In this document: piece by piece, positions 59,939-64,000 of the stretch | Layout of the letters: each line of letters opens with the position of its first letter | Position numbering within the stretch: position 1 is the first letter of the stretch | Assembly: GCF_003008615.1 (NCBI RefSeq) | Contig: NZ_CP027657.1 | Location: 2,108,001 to 2,172,000 of the forward strand | Origin: Pseudomonas mendocina | GTDB lineage: Bacteria; Pseudomonadota; Gammaproteobacteria; Pseudomonadales; Pseudomonadaceae | DNA: 64,000 nucleotides | Direction: 5' to 3' | Position numbers and translations under genes: made by a program | The notes under the pieces: model-generated | Database searches by the model: none | Seen by the model: the letters and a program-made list of their open reading frames with translations, nothing else | Told to the model about the DNA's origin: nothing

Positions 59939-60859
59939 TCAAACGGTTGCTGCTGGCGAATCCAGCTCAGCCTGCAACCAGTCGACGAAACGCTCGGTCA
60001 GGCGCTGGCGACGCTTACGCTCGGGCAGTACCAGGTAATAGCCAAGCGCCGAGTGCGCTTCGGCGTCACCCAGACGACAGAGCAGCCCCTGCGCGAGAAG
60101 TTCATCCACCAGATGGCGCCAGCCGATGGCCACGCCTTGCCCGGCGATGGCCGCCTGGATCAGCAGGGTGTAGTTGTCGAAGCGCAGCGCGCCGGGTGTC
60201 GGCAGGCTGGCGATGCCGAGGGCGCGGAACAAGCCCTCCCAGTCGAACCAGCGCGAGCGGTGCTCCGGGCGCAGGTGCAACAGCGGCAGCTCGGTCAGCA
60301 CAGCGCTCGGCAGCGGCGGCTGGCGCTCGCCGAGCAGGCGCGGGCTGCACACCGGGAACACCTCCTCGCGAAACAGCAGGTGCGCTTCGCCGTGCTTGAA
60401 GCGGCCGTCACCGAAGTGGATCGCCACATCGATCTCGCTGGACAGCGTGGCCGTATCGCGCTCGCTGGTGATCAGACTGACGTCCACTTCCGGGTACAGG
60501 CGATTGAAGCGCTGCAGACGCGGCATCAGCCAGTAGGCGGCGAAAGCGAAGTCGGTGGCCACCTGCAGCACCTCATGCTGCTGCCGCGCGGTGACCGCGA
60601 CGAGCCCGGCGTCGAGGCTGGCCAAGCCCTCCTGCACATGGCTCAGCAGCAGCTCGCCGGCCTCGGTCAGGACGATGCCGCGATAGACGCGGTCGAACAG
60701 GCGCGTCGCCAGTTGTTGTTCCAGGCGCTTGATCTGCTGGCTGATGGCCGGCTGGCTGCTGCCCAGCTCGCTGGCGGCGGCGGTGAAACTGAGCTGGCGC
60801 GCCGCCGACTCGAACACCCGCAATGCGTCGAGCGACAGCCCATCGATGGCTTTAAACAT
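59939..60859 (-). CDS. LysR-family regulator of choline-sulfate utilisation
   Basis: 306 residues (MFKAIDGLSLDALRVFESAA). Winged helix with LSFTAAASELGSSQPAISQQIKRL, then a GcvA-class effector domain (RFDNYTLLIQAAIAGQGVAI). It is divergent from betC, and the palindrome ATAAGC-TCT-GCTTAT overlaps its start codon, so it probably represses itself and activates betC. The role is inferred from position. Confidence 0.87.
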   Translation of the reverse strand: MFKAIDGLSLDALRVFESAARQLSFTAAASELGSSQPAISQQIKRLEQQLATRLFDRVYRGIVLTEAGELLLSHVQEGLASLDAGLVAVTARQQHEVLQVATDFAFAAYWLMPRLQRFNRLYPEVDVSLITSERDTATLSSEIDVAIHFGDGRFKHGEAHLLFREEVFPVCSPRLLGERQPPLPSAVLTELPLLHLRPEHRSRWFDWEGLFRALGIASLPTPGALRFDNYTLLIQAAIAGQGVAIGWRHLVDELLAQGLLCRLGDAEAHSALGYYLVLPERKRRQRLTERFVDWLQAELDSPAATV

Positions 60860-60872
60860 AAGCTCTGCTTAT
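60858..60872. promoter_or_regulatory. LysR-type operator between betC and its regulator
   Basis: A perfect 6-3-6 palindrome ATAAGCTCTGCTTAT that touches the regulator's start codon and lies about 100 bases before betC. Confidence 0.55.
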
Positions 60873-60972
60873 CCGAGGCATGTGTCGCAGCCGGGTTTAC
60901 CCTGCTGCCGTTCTACCGGAATCATGGTGCCAGCACTGTCGCATAAACCAACAGTATGGAATACCCGCCACC

Positions 60973-62481
60973 ATGAAGCGCCCGAACATCCTCTTCATCA
61001 TGGCCGACCAGATGGCCGCGCCGATCCTGCCGCTGCACGATGCTGCCTCGCCGGTGCAGATGCCCAACCTGATGAAGCTGGCCGAGCAGGCCGTGGTGTT
61101 CGACTCAGCCTACTGCAACAGCCCGCTCTGTGCGCCATCGCGCTTCACCCTGGTCAGCGGCCGCCTGCCATCGAAGATCGGTGCCTACGACAACGCCGCC
61201 GATTTTCCCGCCGACGTACCCACCTACGCCCACTACCTGCGCCGCCTCGGCTACCGCACCGCACTGTCGGGCAAGATGCACTTCTGCGGCCCGGATCAGT
61301 TGCACGGCTACGAGGAGCGTCTGACCAGCGACATCTACCCGGCCGACTACGGTTGGGCGGTGAACTGGGACGAGCCGGACGTGCGCGCCAGCTGGTACCA
61401 CAACATGTCCTCGGTGCTGCAGGCCGGCCCGTGCGTGCGCAGCAACCAGCTGGATTTCGACGAAGAGGTGGTGTTCAAGGCCCGTCAGTACCTCTACGAC
61501 CACGTGCGCATGAGTCCGGATCAGCCGTTCTGCCTGACTGTATCGATGACCCACCCGCACGACCCCTACACCATCCCGTGCGAATACTGGGATCGCTACG
61601 AGGGCGTGGACATTCCCATGCCGCGCCAGCACATCGACCAGGCCGAGCAGGATCCGCACTCGCAGCGCCTGCTCAAGGTCATCGACCTGTGGGACAAGCC
61701 GTTGCCCGAGGACAAGATCCGCGAAGCCCGCCGCGCCTACTTCGGCGCCTGCAGCTATATCGACGACAACATCGGCAAGCTGCTGAAGACCCTGGAGGAA
61801 TGCGGCCTGGCCGAGGACACCCTGATCGTCTTCTCCGGCGACCACGGCGACATGCTGGGTGAGCGCGGCCTCTGGTACAAGATGCACTGGTTCGAGATGT
61901 CCGCCCGCGTGCCGCTGCTGGTACATGCGCCGAAACGCTTCGCCGCGCACCGGGTGAGCCAGTCGGTTTCGACCCTCGATCTCTTGCCGACCCTGGTAGA
62001 ACTGGCCGGCGGCCAGATCGACGATGACCTGGAACTGGAGGGCCACTCGCTGCTGCCACATCTGCAAGGCAAGGGCGGCCACGATGAAGTGCTCGGCGAA
62101 TACATGGCCGAGGGCACCGTCAGCCCACTGATGATGATTCGCCGCGGCCCGTGGAAGTTCATCTACTCCAATCAGGATCCACTGCTGCTGTTCGATCTGG
62201 ACAGCGACCCGTTCGAACGTCAGAACCTGGCCGAGTCCAGCGAGCATCGCGGCATCCTCGCCGGTTTCGTCGCCGAAGCATGCGAGCGCTGGGACATCCC
62301 GACCATCCACGCCGCCACCCTCGCCAGCCAGCGTCGCCGCCGTCTGGTGGCCGAGGCGCTAAGCCAGGGCAAGCTGACCAGTTGGGATCACCAGCCCTGG
62401 GTCGATGCCAGCCAGCAATACATGCGCAACCACATCGACCTCGACGATCTGGAGCGCCGCGCCCGTTTTCCCCAGGTATGA
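60973..62481 (+). CDS. betC: Choline-sulfatase
   Basis: 502 residues from ATG 60973 (MKRPNILFIMADQMAAPILP). The sulfatase site is CAPSR at 53-57, whose Cys53 becomes formylglycine. Asp11-like metal residues in ADQ and the FSGDHGDMLGERGLWYK segment complete the metal centre. The C-terminal tail (SWDHQPWVDASQQYMRN) is typical of BetC. It hydrolyses choline-O-sulfate to choline and sulfate in the cytoplasm. choX and a sulfate permease gene follow, so both products are handled nearby. Confidence 0.96.
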   Translation: MKRPNILFIMADQMAAPILPLHDAASPVQMPNLMKLAEQAVVFDSAYCNSPLCAPSRFTLVSGRLPSKIGAYDNAADFPADVPTYAHYLRRLGYRTALSGKMHFCGPDQLHGYEERLTSDIYPADYGWAVNWDEPDVRASWYHNMSSVLQAGPCVRSNQLDFDEEVVFKARQYLYDHVRMSPDQPFCLTVSMTHPHDPYTIPCEYWDRYEGVDIPMPRQHIDQAEQDPHSQRLLKVIDLWDKPLPEDKIREARRAYFGACSYIDDNIGKLLKTLEECGLAEDTLIVFSGDHGDMLGERGLWYKMHWFEMSARVPLLVHAPKRFAAHRVSQSVSTLDLLPTLVELAGGQIDDDLELEGHSLLPHLQGKGGHDEVLGEYMAEGTVSPLMMIRRGPWKFIYSNQDPLLLFDLDSDPFERQNLAESSEHRGILAGFVAEACERWDIPTIHAATLASQRRRRLVAEALSQGKLTSWDHQPWVDASQQYMRNHIDLDDLERRARFPQV

Positions 62482-62510
62482 ATCTTTGCCTACTGCCGCC
62501 CCCAAAAGGA

Positions 62511-62644
62511 CACCTATAAAAACTACCTGCGTTGCCATCACTGCGTTAAAAACAGGCTCAAAATGCTCATTTACAACTCGTAAACTGCGCTTTTTCGCCT
62601 GTTTTTGCCTTGCGCTGGCTGCCTCGCCTACGTTTTTAGAGGTG
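62511..62644. repeat. Foldback repeat, copy 4 (134 bp), with different end arms
   Basis: The core (CTGCGTTAAAAACAGGCTC, AATGCTCATTTAC, then GCCTGTTTTTGCCTTG) matches copy 1. The end arms are unrelated to copy 1 (CACCTATAAAAAC and GTTTTTAGAGGTG) but still pair with each other. It is between betC and choX. Confidence 0.8.
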
Positions 62645-62673
62645 CCCACACAGAAGAAAAAAGGAGAGACGCC

Positions 62674-63594
62674 ATGAACCGATTCAGCGTGCTACTACTC
62701 GCCGCAGCGCTCACCAGCGCCGGCAATGTCTGGGCCGAAGACGCCGCCTGCGGCACGGTCAAGCTGGGTGACCCGGGCTGGAGCGACATTGCCGTGACCA
62801 ACGGCATCGCCCGCTTCCTGCTCGAAGGCCTCGGCTATCAGACCCAGAGCCAGACCCTGGCGGTGCCGATCATTTTCGCCGGGCTGCAGAAGGGGCAGAT
62901 CGACGTCTTCCTCGGCAACTGGATGCCGGCGCAACAGAGCAACTACGACAAGTTCGTCGCCAGCGGCGAGGTCGACAAGCTGGCGCAGAACCTCGAAGGC
63001 ACCGAGTACACCCTGGCCGTGCCGACCTATGCCTATGAGGCTGGAGTGAAGACCTTCGCCGACCTCGACAAGCACGCCGACAAGTTCGGCAAGAAGCTCT
63101 ATGGCATCGCTTCCGGCTCGCCGGCCAACGAGTCGATCAAGCAGATGATCGCTGGCGATGAGTTCGGCCTGGGCGACTGGCAACTGGTGGAATCCAGCGA
63201 ACAGGCGATGCTGGTGCAGGTCGGCCGCGCGGTGCGCCGCGATCAGTACGTGGTGTTCCTCGGCTGGACACCGCACCCGATGAACGTGCAGTACGACATG
63301 AAGTACCTCAAGGGTGGCGAGAAATATTTCGGCGACAGCGGACAGGTCAACACCCTGGCGCGCAAGGGCTATGCCGCGCAGTGCCCGAACGTCGGCAAGC
63401 TGCTCGCCAACCTCAAGTTCACCCAGGACATGGAGAACGCCATCATGGATCAGGTGCTGAGCAAGGAAGTCAGCAACGACGCCGCGATAAAGGCCTGGAT
63501 CACAGCCAACCCGCAGGTGCTCGATGGCTGGCTGGACGGCGTCACCACCCGCGATGGCGGCGAGGGTCTGGCTGCCGTGAAGACCCGTCTGTAA
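62674..63594 (+). CDS. choX: Choline-binding periplasmic protein of an ABC importer
   Basis: 306 residues from ATG 62674, with AAGGAGAG upstream and a Sec signal (cleavage after VWA). It is an OpuAC/ProX-type binding protein of the ChoX group: LGDPGWSDIAVTNGIARFLL, DVFLGNWMPAQQSNYDKFVA, and FLGWTPHPMNVQYDMKYLKG, giving the Trp residues of the aromatic box. It feeds a ChoVW or shared Cbc transporter. No permease or ATPase gene follows in the window, so the core transporter is elsewhere. Confidence 0.94.
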   Translation: MNRFSVLLLAAALTSAGNVWAEDAACGTVKLGDPGWSDIAVTNGIARFLLEGLGYQTQSQTLAVPIIFAGLQKGQIDVFLGNWMPAQQSNYDKFVASGEVDKLAQNLEGTEYTLAVPTYAYEAGVKTFADLDKHADKFGKKLYGIASGSPANESIKQMIAGDEFGLGDWQLVESSEQAMLVQVGRAVRRDQYVVFLGWTPHPMNVQYDMKYLKGGEKYFGDSGQVNTLARKGYAAQCPNVGKLLANLKFTQDMENAIMDQVLSKEVSNDAAIKAWITANPQVLDGWLDGVTTRDGGEGLAAVKTRL

Positions 63595-63642
63595 CGCCCT
63601 CCCGATCACGGGCAGCCAGCGGTTGCCCGTGCGAGTTTCGCC

Positions 63643-64000
63643 ATGCCGCTACCTGACAAACAGGCGCTGCTGCCGTTTCTGCGCTGGCTACCAGGCGTCG
63701 ACTGTCGCACCCTCGGCAACGACGCGCTGGCGGGCCTGACCGGCGCCATCCTGGCACTGCCGCAATCGCTGGCCTATGCGCTGATCGCTGGCCTACCAGC
63801 CGAGTACGGTCTCTACGCCGCCATCGTGCCGGTGCTCATCGCCTGCCTGTGGGGCTCGTCCTGGCACCTGATCTGCGGGCCGACGGCGGCCATCTCCATC
63901 GTCCTGTTCACCAGCGTCAGCCCCATGGCCACGGCGGGCAGCGAGCACTTCATCGCCCTGATCCTGCAGCTGACCTTTCTCGCAGGGCTGTTCCAGTGGC
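63643..64000 (+). CDS. SulP-family sulfate permease, 5' part
   Basis: 119 codons of an open frame from ATG 63643 (MPLPDKQALLPFLRWLPGVD), continuing past the window end. It shows the SulP start: DALAGLTGAILALPQSLAYA, then LIAGLPAEYGLYAAIVPVLI and GPTAAISIVLFTSV. Position after betC-choX suggests movement of the sulfate set free from choline sulfate. A hairpin CACGGGCA / TGCCCGTG lies between choX and this gene. Confidence 0.9.
   Translation, partial: MPLPDKQALLPFLRWLPGVDCRTLGNDALAGLTGAILALPQSLAYALIAGLPAEYGLYAAIVPVLIACLWGSSWHLICGPTAAISIVLFTSVSPMATAGSEHFIALILQLTFLAGLFQW

Noticed and set aside
1..64000. tRNA, rRNA, CRISPR arrays or prophage genes
   Set aside because: Searched by eye on both strands for cloverleaf arms, regular direct repeats with spacers and phage structural genes. 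None was convincing.

Overview
The window is about 64 kb of GC-rich chromosomal DNA from a Pseudomonas-like gammaproteobacterium. Codon use, FecI/FecR/receptor cassettes, an H2-type T6SS layout, trpI/trpBA, and a betC-choX-sulP locus all point to Pseudomonas. I infer the P. mendocina/P. oleovorans (Ectopseudomonas) side of the genus, but the species cannot be fixed from sequence alone. There is no tRNA, rRNA, CRISPR array, phage or transposase gene in the window.

Layout. 1-12780 (minus strand): a type VI secretion operon of the P. aeruginosa HSI-II kind, in transcript order tssA, tssB, tssC, tssE, PAAR, a small lipoprotein, tssF, tssG, tssH/clpV, sfa (sigma-54 activator), a 44-residue lipoprotein, and the fha gene cut by the window edge. 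A four-copy 12-bp-periodic palindrome array lies upstream of tssA. 13215-21898: housekeeping and small genes. These are a hexose-6-phosphate mutarotase, a TakP-type TRAP transporter (dctQM divergent from dctP), a thioesterase, a sigma-54 promoter in front of three small envelope genes (one like the lysozyme inhibitor Ivy), a SpmAB-type membrane protein, a lipoprotein, an epimerase remnant and a dodecin.

21989-39089: an iron-signalling region with four complete ECF sigma / anti-sigma / TonB-dependent receptor cassettes, three in tandem on plus and one facing them on minus. Each sigma gene is preceded by a Fur-like box, and there is a decayed relic of a fifth sigma gene. 39153-49207: a MetF-like gene, then trpI and trpBA separated by a 6-kb nitrogen-type operon (XRE-cupin regulator, DUF1989 protein, M20 amidohydrolase, amino-acid ABC transporter). 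That operon has its own GG-N10-GC promoter and palindromic operator.

49281-58497: an alanine-type symporter, GNAT acetyltransferase, small periplasmic protein, KefB/YbaL-type antiporter, SLC13 transporter with palindromic operators, SDR, DkgB-type aldo/keto reductase and a LysR regulator. 58497-64000: tandem foldback repeats, PBP7-type endopeptidase (pbpG), and choline-sulfate utilisation (LysR regulator, betC, choX, start of a SulP permease).

The most unusual features are a dispersed family of 134-229-bp foldback repeats (four copies) whose paired arms co-vary, the T6SS operator array, and the split of trpI from trpBA with similar boxes left at both junctions.
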